Positions 15,007 to 22,259 of a stretch of 23,647 nucleotides of DNA are shown one piece after another (position 1 is the stretch's first letter; each line of letters starts with the position of its first letter). A program made the position numbers and the translations under genes. This stretch comes from Treponema sp. (GTDB lineage Bacteria > Spirochaetota > Spirochaetia > Treponematales > Breznakiellaceae). The stretch is taken from contig JAITJV010000068.1 of assembly GCA_031278755.1 (NCBI GenBank), positions 1 through 23,647 on the forward strand, in the 5' to 3' direction. A model generated the notes under the pieces. The model did not search any database. It saw nothing but the letters and a program-made list of their open reading frames with translations, and was not told the origin of the DNA.

Positions 15007-17366
15007 AAATAGGCAAGCCCCCGTAAACTCAATATGCGTATGAAAAACCCGGAAACCCCCCGCCGCCTTACGGCCCTGAGGATGTTCCGGTATTCAGCCT
15101 TAAGCCGCCTGAAACGCTCGTCCTGTTCGGCGGGATCGCCGTATTGCCGCCACCTCAGCTCCGTGTACAGCGCGGCGAAACCCGCAAACACGGCGGCCGG
15201 GGAATCCGGCGGCTCCGGGAAAAGCTCGGCGTATTCGACGGCCGTTTTCGAGGCGGGCTTTATGGGCTTGCCGTCGGCGGCGAGCCGCGCCAGAAGCAGC
15301 AGGTACAGCGAACGGGCGCCCGCCCTGCCGCCCCGGCGCACCCCGGCGCGCAGAAAAATTTCCCTGCCGTAGCGGAGGAGATAGGCGCCCAGCAGGGCAA
15401 GCGCCGCCAGAAATCCCGCGGTACGGAGGACGGCCCGCCAGGGAAACGCGCGGACCTGCGAAAAAACCTTTGCGTCGTCAATAAGGGGAATCACCACATC
15501 GCGCATGTTGCCGTCGCCCATGCCCAGGGGGGGAATGGCGAAAAGGGTCGATTCAAAATCGATCCAGCCGTAACCGGGAATATAAAACTGCGGCCAGGAA
15601 TGGCTGTGCGCGTCGGTTACAAGGTAAAGATCCTCAAAGGGGAATTCCTGCAGAACTTTTATCCTGCTCCTCAACGCCGCAAGCCCCCGGAGGTGCGCCG
15701 TGGTTTGCAGGCTTCCCGAAGCAAGATAGCCGGTTACCACCCTGGAAGGAATTCCCGCAAGACGCCCCATAAGGGCCGCCGAATTTGAAAATTCAACGCA
15801 GTCGCCGTCTTTGGAGTCAAGGAGGAATTCTTCCAGCGCGGCGATGGAAAAATCATCGTTGTCGCTGACGTTGTACTGATAGCCCCTGAAACTCAGCAGT
15901 ATGGCCAGGATTTTGTCCGCGGTTTCCTGTACAGGGTTTACGGAAACGCCGTCCGCTGTTTCATCAATAAAGCCGCGGAGATAAGGAACGCCCGACAGAA
16001 TCTCCCGCCGGTTTTCACGCCAGTCGTCAAGGGCGCGGTCAAGGCGGCTTTTGAAAACGGCCAGGTCTTTTTCTTCCAGCGGAACTTCAAGATAAGAATC
16101 AAAAGCGTTTTTTTCCATGTAGGGGGCAAACGGATTTCTTTCCGGTTCCGCGCCCCGTCCCGCCAGCCTCAGGGGATCATCCGGATACATATTGGAAAAA
16201 ACCCGGTGCACATACTTAAGCGGGCCGGAATTTTCATTGAGGACGGTAGGCTCAACGGCAAAGGGGCGGTACGGCAAGAAATTCTGCGGCAGGGTTGAAA
16301 GGGAAAAGACTTCCGCCCTTTCGCGGCCGCGTTCAAAAACCGGGCTGTTGTCGAACCAGGTGTTAAAGAGCCGCATATAAGGCAGGCGGTTAAGAGCTTC
16401 ATCAGGCGCCGGAAGGAATCCCAGCACCGGATCGAGTTTTCCCCGGAACGAACTTCCCATATACACGGGATCCAGTTTTGACGCCACTACCATCACCGTG
16501 TACTGCCGGCTTTCCCCGCCTTCTCCTTCACCGTCCTTTCCCCTGCTTCCCCTTTTCCCCTTTCCGTTTTCATCCGGCCAGTCATGTTCGCTTAAACCGC
16601 GCAGACCGGGCCGCCTGCCGCTTCCGGGGATCGTTTCCCTTCCCCTGTTTCTTCCCCCCCCGTTTTCCGGTACGCCCCAGTCGTTGTCGTCGGGCTTGGT
16701 CATGTCGTCAATATGATCAGAAAGGAGGTTCGCAATCACCGTATTGCGGACAAAGTCGGCGGGAAGCACAAAAACCAGCGCCAGAGCCGCCGCAAAACAC
16801 AGGGCAAAAACGGCCGCTTCCCCCCCGGCGCCTGAAAGGCCGCGCGGAAAAAGGCAAAAATACACAACCGCGCTGTGAAGCAGAAAAACCGCCGCGGTCC
16901 ACACAAGAATAATCTGGGTAAGGCCGATGCTCCGCCCCGCGGCGTCTTCGCCTGAACGTGAAAAAGCAAGCAGGCGGAGGCAGACCCAGGCAAGGAAAAA
17001 AGGCTCAAGCGCCGAAGCCTTGCCCCAGCGGGGATAACGGAAAAGAAGAAACGCAAGAATAAAACTCACAAGCCCCGCGCAGAACGGAGGCAGGGCGCCG
17101 GGGCCGAATCCTCCCGCGAACACGGAAAAGAAGAGGAGCGGCAAAACGGCGAGGACGCCTTTATAAAAAGGCCTCCCCCCGGGCGAAGGGAAAAAAGCGA
17201 CGGCCGCCTCAAAGGGAATGATCAGGAACCACTGCACAAGCCCCGCGCTGTCATAGGAAACTGAAATTCCCGGATGGAAAAAAGGCAGGCCGGCTGTACC
17301 GAGATAAAAAAAGAGGCGCAAAACAAAAAGGACGACGGAAGATTTTTTCACCATCCCGTTCACCAT
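15003..17366 (-). CDS. TgpA-like membrane transglutaminase-domain protein
   Basis: The protein of 787 residues has several N-terminal membrane helices (to about 220), a low-complexity Gly/Arg/Asp-rich linker, a large extracytoplasmic part with the transglutaminase core, one helix at about residue 640 and a cytoplasmic C-terminal DUF4129-like segment (YTELRWRQYGDP). The catalytic triad is Cys523 in DGDCVEFSNSAALMGR, His589 in HSHSWPQFYIPGYGW, and an acid at Glu605 in WIDFES, where many relatives have Asp. The ATG at 17366 overlaps the DUF58 stop and follows GGAGG; the ATG at 17354 is an alternative, and the open frame to 17450 lies inside DUF58. Known relatives such as Pseudomonas TgpA are essential envelope proteins; the substrate is unknown. 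It overlaps the next gene by 4 bp. Confidence 0.9.
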   Translation of the reverse strand: MVNGMVKKSSVVLFVLRLFFYLGTAGLPFFHPGISVSYDSAGLVQWFLIIPFEAAVAFFPSPGGRPFYKGVLAVLPLLFFSVFAGGFGPGALPPFCAGLVSFILAFLLFRYPRWGKASALEPFFLAWVCLRLLAFSRSGEDAAGRSIGLTQIILVWTAAVFLLHSAVVYFCLFPRGLSGAGGEAAVFALCFAAALALVFVLPADFVRNTVIANLLSDHIDDMTKPDDNDWGVPENGGGRNRGRETIPGSGRRPGLRGLSEHDWPDENGKGKRGSRGKDGEGEGGESRQYTVMVVASKLDPVYMGSSFRGKLDPVLGFLPAPDEALNRLPYMRLFNTWFDNSPVFERGRERAEVFSLSTLPQNFLPYRPFAVEPTVLNENSGPLKYVHRVFSNMYPDDPLRLAGRGAEPERNPFAPYMEKNAFDSYLEVPLEEKDLAVFKSRLDRALDDWRENRREILSGVPYLRGFIDETADGVSVNPVQETADKILAILLSFRGYQYNVSDNDDFSIAALEEFLLDSKDGDCVEFSNSAALMGRLAGIPSRVVTGYLASGSLQTTAHLRGLAALRSRIKVLQEFPFEDLYLVTDAHSHSWPQFYIPGYGWIDFESTLFAIPPLGMGDGNMRDVVIPLIDDAKVFSQVRAFPWRAVLRTAGFLAALALLGAYLLRYGREIFLRAGVRRGGRAGARSLYLLLLARLAADGKPIKPASKTAVEYAELFPEPPDSPAAVFAGFAALYTELRWRQYGDPAEQDERFRRLKAEYRNILRAVRRRGVSGFFIRILSLRGLAYL

Positions 17367-18727
17367 CCCGCCTCCGCGTAACTGTAAAAGACGCGCCCCT
17401 TCCCCTGTGGAACGCCGGCGTTCGCTTTCCGGCCCGAGGGGAGCAGCCACCTGAGGGAAGGCGTAAAACCATTCACGGCAAAATCAGCCGCGCGGATTTT
17501 TTCTGTTTCTTCACGGGGAATACCCGGCGCGGGCGGCCTTGCCAGAAAAAGTGAAACAGGCTGCGTTTGGCGGGCGAGCAGAAAAGCCGGAAGCCCTTCG
17601 TCGCAGGCGGTGGAAAAAACATACAATTCCCCGGCGGCCGCCCCCCGGACTTCGCCGGAACCTTCATTTCGCGAAGGGGCGAAGGGAAGGCCCGCAAGCT
17701 CGTCAAGAAAGGCTTCAAGTTCATCCTGATCTTTTATTTCCCAGCTCCGCTGCGCGGCGCGGACATGAAACACATAAGAAGACTGCCCGTCCCTGACGGT
17801 CCGCAGAAACCAGGCAAGACGCGCCTTGGCGCGGTCCAAGAGCCAGAGTTCCTCAAGGGATTCGCGGCGGGGAAAAAACTTCCGCGCGCCCGAAACCGCG
17901 CTCCGCGGAATTTCACCCGAAATAAAATTGCGGAAATACACTTCGACGCGGCTTACCTTTTCCTGATTATCAGGCGATATGCGGGTGATGAGCGTGTCTA
18001 TCCGTTCGGAACTTTTCCAGTTGATGTCGCGGAAGCGGTCCCCCGGAGCGTATTCCCGCATGTAGTAACGCTCCTCATCGGCCGCGAATTTATTGCGCCT
18101 GTCTTCCGCCCCCGAATGCGCGTCAATGCGGAAGGGCTTTCCCATGCAGGGCGCGCTCCGCACAGGGAAGCTCCGAGGCTGAACCGGCCCGCAGGGAAAT
18201 GAAAAAAATCCCAGAACGTCCCGAAGGCGGCAAAAGCCCTCCCCCTCAAAAACCCCCGACATCGGGAAGTTAAGATCGAGGGGCGCCGGGCCGCTTCCCC
18301 GGGACGCGGAGGTCTCCGCCAGCACGGAACATCCGTATAAGGCGGCCGCGGGAAAAAACCGCCCCCTGACAACAAAGTGAAGGCGGAAAAACCAGGGGGT
18401 TTTTTTATCAAGGCCCGTAACAACAAACGCCGCGGCGGAATCCGCCGCAAAATTCACGGCGCCGCCCGCGGCGAAGGCCGCGCCCCAAACGGCCGCGGGC
18501 GGCACAGCCCCAAGCGGCGAAGGCGGCTTCCAGCCCGGCTCCAAATCCGCAAGCCGCCTCGCCCCCCGGGCGCCCGCGGCGAACAGGGCCGTCCACACCA
18601 GCAGGACGCCCAGGGCCAGCACGATCTCGTAGGCGTTGCGTATATAAAGGGCGCGGATAAGAATAAAAAGCGAAACAACAAGTACGGCAAAACCCACAGG
18701 ACTGAAACGCGGCGCGCCCGTCTTCAC
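17360..18727 (-). CDS. DUF58 family protein
   Basis: This 455-residue protein has two N-terminal hydrophobic helices (about residues 12-55) and the DUF58 signature YAPGDRFRDINWKSSER near residue 230, followed by a segment resembling a von Willebrand A-like fold. GTG at 18727 overlaps the stop of the MoxR gene (GTGA), with GGAG 11 bases upstream. Its stop overlaps the transglutaminase start. DUF58 proteins regularly accompany MoxR ATPases and are proposed to be their partners or clients in assembling or maturing envelope complexes. The signature is well preserved; any ligand is unknown. Confidence 0.9.
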   Translation of the reverse strand: MKTGAPRFSPVGFAVLVVSLFILIRALYIRNAYEIVLALGVLLVWTALFAAGARGARRLADLEPGWKPPSPLGAVPPAAVWGAAFAAGGAVNFAADSAAAFVVTGLDKKTPWFFRLHFVVRGRFFPAAALYGCSVLAETSASRGSGPAPLDLNFPMSGVFEGEGFCRLRDVLGFFSFPCGPVQPRSFPVRSAPCMGKPFRIDAHSGAEDRRNKFAADEERYYMREYAPGDRFRDINWKSSERIDTLITRISPDNQEKVSRVEVYFRNFISGEIPRSAVSGARKFFPRRESLEELWLLDRAKARLAWFLRTVRDGQSSYVFHVRAAQRSWEIKDQDELEAFLDELAGLPFAPSRNEGSGEVRGAAAGELYVFSTACDEGLPAFLLARQTQPVSLFLARPPAPGIPREETEKIRAADFAVNGFTPSLRWLLPSGRKANAGVPQGKGRVFYSYAEAGW

Positions 18728-19770
18728 GATTTTTTGGACTCCACCGGAACCGTGTTGAGTATGGCTTCAAGAGGCGCCTCGGGCGGTATGGAAGGATCCC
18801 GCGTTACGATGCGGTGGGCCATGGCCGGTATAAAGCTTTCCTTGACAAAATCAATGGGCACGTAATCAAGGCCCCTGCACAGGGCAAGGGAACGCACCAG
18901 GCGGGAAATCCTTACGCCCGCGCGGGGGCTTGCGCCGGTTTCTATATCGGGATGCGCCCTGGTCCGCCTTACGCATTCCACAATGTAGGAGCCGACGCCG
19001 GGATCCATCTGCACCCCGTCTACCATTTTTTTCCAGCGTATAAGATCCGCGCTGTCTATGACGCTTTCAAAGCTGTCCCACGCGTCCATCCTGCCGTGGC
19101 GGTTCATTATTTCAAGCTCGTCCTCCGCCGAAGGATAGCCCAGGGAAAGGCGTATCATAAAGCGGTCAAGCTGGGGCGCCGGAAGGGGGAAAAGGTGGAC
19201 GCCCCGGAGGTTCATCGTCGCGATTATAAAGAATGGATCGTTAAGGCGGTACAATTTGCCTTCTATGGTAACCGTCTGCTCTTCCATCACCTGAAGAAAA
19301 CTTCCCTGGGTCTTTGGGGTAAGCAGGTTTATTTCATCACAAAGAACAAAATGGGCGAAAATCGGCCCCTTGTTGAAAACCACCTCCCCCGAATTGCCGA
19401 TGAAACGGTTGTAACCGAGGATGTCCTGCGGCAAAAGATCGACCGTACACTGGATGCGGTTAAACCCTTCCATTTTGGCGCCGTCTGAAACCATATCCTC
19501 CGGCCGCCAGCGGATGGACTGTGCCAGCGCCCGCGCAAGGGAAGTCTTTCCCACGCCGTGGGAATCGGCAAGAATCACATGCCCCCCGGCAATCTGGGCG
19601 GCGATAATATACTCAAGTTTTTTGGTATCAACCGAAATAAGCCGTTTGATATTCTGCAGCAGGAGGGGAACCTGCGCCGCGGCGCCGCCCGGTTGAGGTT
19701 TCAGGAGGGGAACCTGCGCGGCGGCCGGCCGGGGTTTCGGGAATTCAACAGGGCGCTTTATGGAGTCCAT
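18724..19770 (-). CDS. MoxR family AAA+ ATPase
   Basis: This cytoplasmic ATPase of 348 residues is thought to act as a chaperone-like remodeller for its operon partners. Walker A is ADSHGVGKT (Lys75, Thr76); the usual first Gly of the loop is replaced, and the GxGKT core is intact. Walker B is LCDEIN (Asp145, Glu146), sensor 1 is ATMN, and the Arg-bearing motif QLDRFM is at about 200. Residues 16-39 contain a tandem AAAQVPLL repeat encoded by a 42-bp imperfect duplication. The ATG at 19770 has no ribosome binding site; a -10 box ends seven bases before it, so the transcript may be leaderless. It is the first of four overlapping genes and diverges from the gene at 19944. Confidence 0.93.
   Translation of the reverse strand: MDSIKRPVEFPKPRPAAAQVPLLKPQPGGAAAQVPLLLQNIKRLISVDTKKLEYIIAAQIAGGHVILADSHGVGKTSLARALAQSIRWRPEDMVSDGAKMEGFNRIQCTVDLLPQDILGYNRFIGNSGEVVFNKGPIFAHFVLCDEINLLTPKTQGSFLQVMEEQTVTIEGKLYRLNDPFFIIATMNLRGVHLFPLPAPQLDRFMIRLSLGYPSAEDELEIMNRHGRMDAWDSFESVIDSADLIRWKKMVDGVQMDPGVGSYIVECVRRTRAHPDIETGASPRAGVRISRLVRSLALCRGLDYVPIDFVKESFIPAMAHRIVTRDPSIPPEAPLEAILNTVPVESKKS
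19660..19740 (-). repeat. 42-bp imperfect tandem duplication inside the MoxR gene
   Basis: CAGGAGGGGAACCTGCGC begins at 19660 and again at 19702, each followed by a GC-rich stretch and GGTTT/GGGTTT. The two copies encode the repeated AAAQVPLL segment near the MoxR N-terminus. The second copy is three bases shorter, so the reading frame is kept. Confidence 0.7.
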
Positions 19771-19777
19771 TACTGAT

Positions 19778-19805
19778 TTTATAACGAAAATCAGGGAGGG
19801 GGCAA
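19778..19805 (-). promoter_or_regulatory. Promoter of the MoxR operon
   Basis: On the minus strand: -35 TTGCCC (19805-19800), 16-bp spacer, -10 TATAAA (19783-19778). The expected start point is near 19771, directly at the MoxR ATG, so no leader would remain. The -35 box matches at four of six positions. Confidence 0.5.
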
Positions 19806-19877
19806 GAGAGACCGGAAAACCGCCGGATTTTTCCTGTAAAAAAAACCTGTATTCCTTTCAAAAATGGTCAGTTATAG

Positions 19878-19906
19878 TTGCTTTTTTTGCGAGGCTGTAG
19901 TATCAT
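19878..19906 (+). promoter_or_regulatory. Probable promoter of the 206-residue orphan gene
   Basis: -10 TATCAT (19901-19906, five of six positions) lies 17 bp after a weak -35 TTGCTT (19878-19883). A start near 19912 would leave a leader of about 30 bases with AGAGGGGAAG before the ATG at 19944. It also rules out the upstream TTG at 19878 as start codon. Confidence 0.45.
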
Positions 19907-19943
19907 TGCGCCGAAAGAAGGGAAGAGCAAAGAGGGGAAGAAC

Positions 19944-20564
19944 ATGGCCGCTGATTTTTTAGAACTGGCAAAGAAAGTACGGGAAGTCCTGGCAACCAAG
20001 CACGAGGGCGAGGATGTCAAATCGCTGATAAACGCCGCCAACTACGCGGCGCTGAATCCTAACGAACGGAAGGACGTCATCAGAAAAGAGATACTCGCGG
20101 GGATGAAGCGGGACATTGAAAATTCCGGTTATTTTAAACAGGAAAAATTGTCCTATCTGGAAACGATTATCCCCAAAATAGGCGGTTACTTTACCGATCC
20201 TTTTTCGTATAAGGACTGCCTTTCCGACGAGGAAAAGACGGCCCTTCATATCAACCCGGAGCTTAAAATTTCCCGGGAAATGGCGGATTGCATGACCGAA
20301 AAGGGCCTTTCCGAAACGGACCCCCGCCAGATCATCCCAATCATCTATTATATGAACGTCTTTTCCATCAGCCGGAAGTACAAGCTGATGGAACTGCGGT
20401 CGCGGGGCATTACCCAGGTGAAGATAGTCAATATGGGCGGCGATCTTGACTGCAAGGAAATTGAAGGCCATACCGGCATGATCTTCCCCATCAACGACGT
20501 GCCCGTTCTGCCCCTGCCGGGCTGCAACGCCCCCTACTGCCGCTGTGATTTTGACGCGGTGTAA
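19944..20564 (+). CDS. Unknown protein with C-terminal Cys/His motif
   Basis: I do not recognise this 206-residue protein. The ATG at 19944 is chosen because AGAGGGGAAG precedes it and the promoter lies upstream. The N-terminal two thirds look alpha-helical, charged and cytoplasmic, with no signal or membrane helix. The C-terminal part has Cys170, GHTG with His175, then LPLPGCNAPYCRC with Cys194, Cys199 and Cys201. This spacing resembles the metal-binding-like tail (C...G...PP.HPNCRC) of Mu gpF/SPP1 gp7-type phage head proteins, but the rest shows no such similarity and no phage genes are nearby. It is monocistronic: divergent from the MoxR operon and convergent with murQ, with a strong terminator between. 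Confidence 0.85.
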   Translation: MAADFLELAKKVREVLATKHEGEDVKSLINAANYAALNPNERKDVIRKEILAGMKRDIENSGYFKQEKLSYLETIIPKIGGYFTDPFSYKDCLSDEEKTALHINPELKISREMADCMTEKGLSETDPRQIIPIIYYMNVFSISRKYKLMELRSRGITQVKIVNMGGDLDCKEIEGHTGMIFPINDVPVLPLPGCNAPYCRCDFDAV

Positions 20565-20624
20565 GGGCCGCGAACCCTGGCTTCATTTTTCCGCCCAATC
20601 TTGCCGCGAGACAAACGCTATGTA

Positions 20625-20723
20625 ATTCTTTATACAGCAGAGTTGTTTAGAAACTGGAGCTTCTGAACAACTTCCGTTAAAAAACGGCAAAAACGTGGAT
20701 TTCGCTGAGAAATCCGCGTTTTT
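20625..20723 (-). repeat. Dispersed repeat A, copy 2 (inverted relative to copy 1)
   Basis: Read on the minus strand it has the same order as 7378-7480: an A/T-flanked hairpin, GTTTTTTAACG, a palindrome starting TTGTTCAGAA, then a CTGTATAAAGAAT tail. The palindrome arms are 20642-20652 and 20661-20671 with one mismatch. It lies between two convergent genes. Nothing coding is seen in 20565-20740. Confidence 0.65.
20689..20723. terminator. Bidirectional Rho-independent terminator
   Basis: Arms 20689-20703 (AAAAACGTGGATTTC) and 20709-20723 (GAAATCCGCGTTTTT) pair over 15 positions with a single wobble and a 5-nt loop. The A run at the left and T run at the right let it work on both strands, ending the orphan gene from the left and murQ from the right. 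It is part of repeat A copy 2. Confidence 0.8.
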
Positions 20724-20740
20724 GGGAGACATGTTCAATA

Positions 20741-21685
20741 TCATGAGGGAGTAAGGCGGCTTATGTGTCCGTTTACTTCCGCAAGCAGTTGCTCCGCCCT
20801 GTCCCGTTCTACTCCCAGCAGGATCATGACAATGGCGACCTTGGGTTTTCTCTCCGACATGGCAAAACTCCGCTCCGCCTCATTCCGGGAACAGCCGGTC
20901 AATTCCTGAATCAGGCGTATGGACCGGATCTCAAGCTTTCGGTTAACCGGCTGCAGGTCTACCATCAGATTTTTATATGTTTTTCCCAGACGGATCATGC
21001 TTGCCGTGGTAAGCATATTGAGAATCAGCTTTTGGGCGGTTCCTGATTTCATTCTGGTTGAACCGGCTACGACTTCAGGCCCCACGTTCACACAGAGTCT
21101 GTGTTTCACCAGCGCGAAAGTTTTTGAATTGACGTTACAACTGATCGAGGCGGTAACCGCCCCAATGCCCGCCGCGTATTCCAGGGCGCCAAGGACATAG
21201 GGGGCCGAACCTGACGCGGTTATCCCCACCAGAACATCCTGGCTGCCGAAGTGTATCTTCTTGAGATCCACGACTCCTTCTTCCGTCCTGTCTTCGGCGG
21301 ATTCGATGGATCGGGTCAAAGCTTCATATCCGCCCGCAATGATCCCCTGTACCATGGCGGGACTGACCCCATAGGTGGGCGGACATTCGGAAGCGTCCAG
21401 AACGCCAAGCCGTCCCGAAGTTCCGGCGCCTATATACACAAGGCGTCCGTTGTTGTTGAACGCATCCACAATATCATCCACCAGCGCAGCGATCTCTGGA
21501 AGTATCTTTTCTACCGCGCAGGGTACTTTCTTGTCTTCATTGTTAATGATGGCAGCTATTTCCAGGGATGTTTTGGTATCTATATCACTGGATGCCTGAT
21601 TACGCTGTTCCGTAGTATATTCTCCAAACAGCGTATCGAACAGCGAAGATGAATTGTCAACAGCCGCTCTATTATCGTTCATCAT
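20741..21685 (-). CDS. murQ: N-acetylmuramic acid 6-phosphate etherase
   Basis: MurQ cleaves the lactyl ether of MurNAc-6-phosphate to give GlcNAc-6-phosphate and D-lactate in peptidoglycan recycling. This SIS-domain protein of about 314 residues shows the phosphosugar motif GRLVYIGAGTSGRLGVLDAS followed by ECPPTYG, GITASGSAPYVLGAL, and AGSTRMKSGTAQKL, all strongly conserved in MurQ. GGAG lies four bases before the ATG at 21685 and seven before the ATG at 21682; either may be used. The frame open to 21754 is upstream of this site and unlikely to be coding. No other recycling gene (AnmK, MurP, NagZ) is in the window. Its base composition is noticeably more AT-rich than the neighbouring operons, which with the flanking repeats hints at separate acquisition. 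Confidence 0.95.
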   Translation of the reverse strand: MMNDNRAAVDNSSSLFDTLFGEYTTEQRNQASSDIDTKTSLEIAAIINNEDKKVPCAVEKILPEIAALVDDIVDAFNNNGRLVYIGAGTSGRLGVLDASECPPTYGVSPAMVQGIIAGGYEALTRSIESAEDRTEEGVVDLKKIHFGSQDVLVGITASGSAPYVLGALEYAAGIGAVTASISCNVNSKTFALVKHRLCVNVGPEVVAGSTRMKSGTAQKLILNMLTTASMIRLGKTYKNLMVDLQPVNRKLEIRSIRLIQELTGCSRNEAERSFAMSERKPKVAIVMILLGVERDRAEQLLAEVNGHISRLTPS

Positions 21686-21780
21686 GTATCTCCAGGGCCT
21701 CCCCGGCTGGATCAGCCATACCCCGCAAGAACACGGAGCACGGCTATTCCCCATAGGGAAAAAGACATCCGGTTACAGAA

Positions 21781-21816
21781 AGGAAGTTCCATGAAGCGAA
21801 CTCCACGGAACTTCCT
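21781..21816. repeat. 10-bp perfect inverted repeat upstream of murQ
   Basis: AGGAAGTTCC (21781-21790) and GGAACTTCCT (21807-21816) pair exactly around a 16-nt loop. It lies about 95 bp upstream of murQ. It could be an operator or a hairpin ending upstream transcription, but no T run supports a strong terminator. Confidence 0.5.
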
Positions 21817-21821
21817 GTATA

Positions 21822-21914
21822 CTACCTGGCTCTTTTTGAGACATAGGCGGCGGCGCCCTGATCAATAATTTCCCGGAAACCCCTTGACTTGAGGGCTTCA
21901 TATTTATATTCGTC
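21822..21914 (-). pseudogene. Possible C-terminal remnant of a response-regulator receiver domain
   Basis: A minus-strand frame ending in TAG reads about 31 residues containing GFREIIDQGAAAYVSK. This resembles the last helix-strand part of receiver domains, where the conserved Lys precedes Pro (here SKRAR). Upstream codons lose any likeness and there is no start. The identification rests on a short pattern only. It sits in the 344-bp gap 21686-22029, which otherwise holds the inverted repeat at 21781 and the terminator at 22009. Confidence 0.3.
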
Positions 21915-22008
21915 CGGAGGCCGCGCCGCTCGGGCTGAAGCCCTCACGCTGTCAATGGATACTGCGGCATTTAGTGTGCGCCGGTCCAGGCGGCACGCGC
22001 TGCGTAAA

Positions 22009-22026
22009 CAGCCCCTGCCGGGGCTG
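22009..22026 (-). terminator. Terminator of the rho-rpmE transcript
   Basis: Stem CAGCCCC/GGGGCTG (7 bp, loop of 4), beginning four bases after the rpmE stop. On the minus strand it is followed by TTTACG, so the T tract is short but the GC stem is strong. Confidence 0.6.
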
Positions 22027-22029
22027 CTG

Positions 22030-22239
22030 TTATTGGGACTCTTTGATGTTGTATTTCTTGCGGAAGCGCTCGATGCGGCCGGCGGTGTCGACGAGTTTTT
22101 GCTTGCCGGTAAAGAAAGGGTGGCAGGCGGAGCATATTTCCACCTTGATATCTTTGACGGTGGAACGGGTTTCTATGACGTTTCCGCAGGCGCAGGTGAT
22201 TTTGGTCATCTCATATTTGGGATGTATCTTTTCTTTCAT
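22030..22239 (-). CDS. rpmE: 50S ribosomal protein L31 (zinc-binding type)
   Basis: The product is ribosomal protein L31, 69 residues, starting [16 protein letters not shown]. Zinc ligands Cys16, Cys18, Cys36 and Cys39 are all present (CACG and [10 protein letters not shown]), so this is the zinc-dependent form. The ATG at 22239 is preceded by GGAGG ten bases upstream. An in-frame ATG at 22260 overlaps the rho stop (TAATG) and would add seven residues, but the family nearly always begins MKxxIHP. It is directly downstream of rho, so one transcript and coupling are likely, with a hairpin terminator following. Confidence 0.96.
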   Translation of the reverse strand: MKEKIHPKYEMTKITCACGNVIETRSTVKDIKVEICSACHPFFTGKQKLVDTAGRIERFRKKYNIKESQ

Positions 22240-22259
22240 AAGGGACAAATCCTCCGTCA

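Noticed and set aside
17367..17450. Longer N-terminus for the transglutaminase
   Set aside because: It lies within DUF58 and lacks a signal-like start; the ATG at 17366 follows GGAGG and precedes the first membrane helix.
19878..19943. Upstream TTG start for the orphan gene
   Set aside because: The TTG is part of the -35 box; the ATG at 19944 has a clear ribosome binding site.
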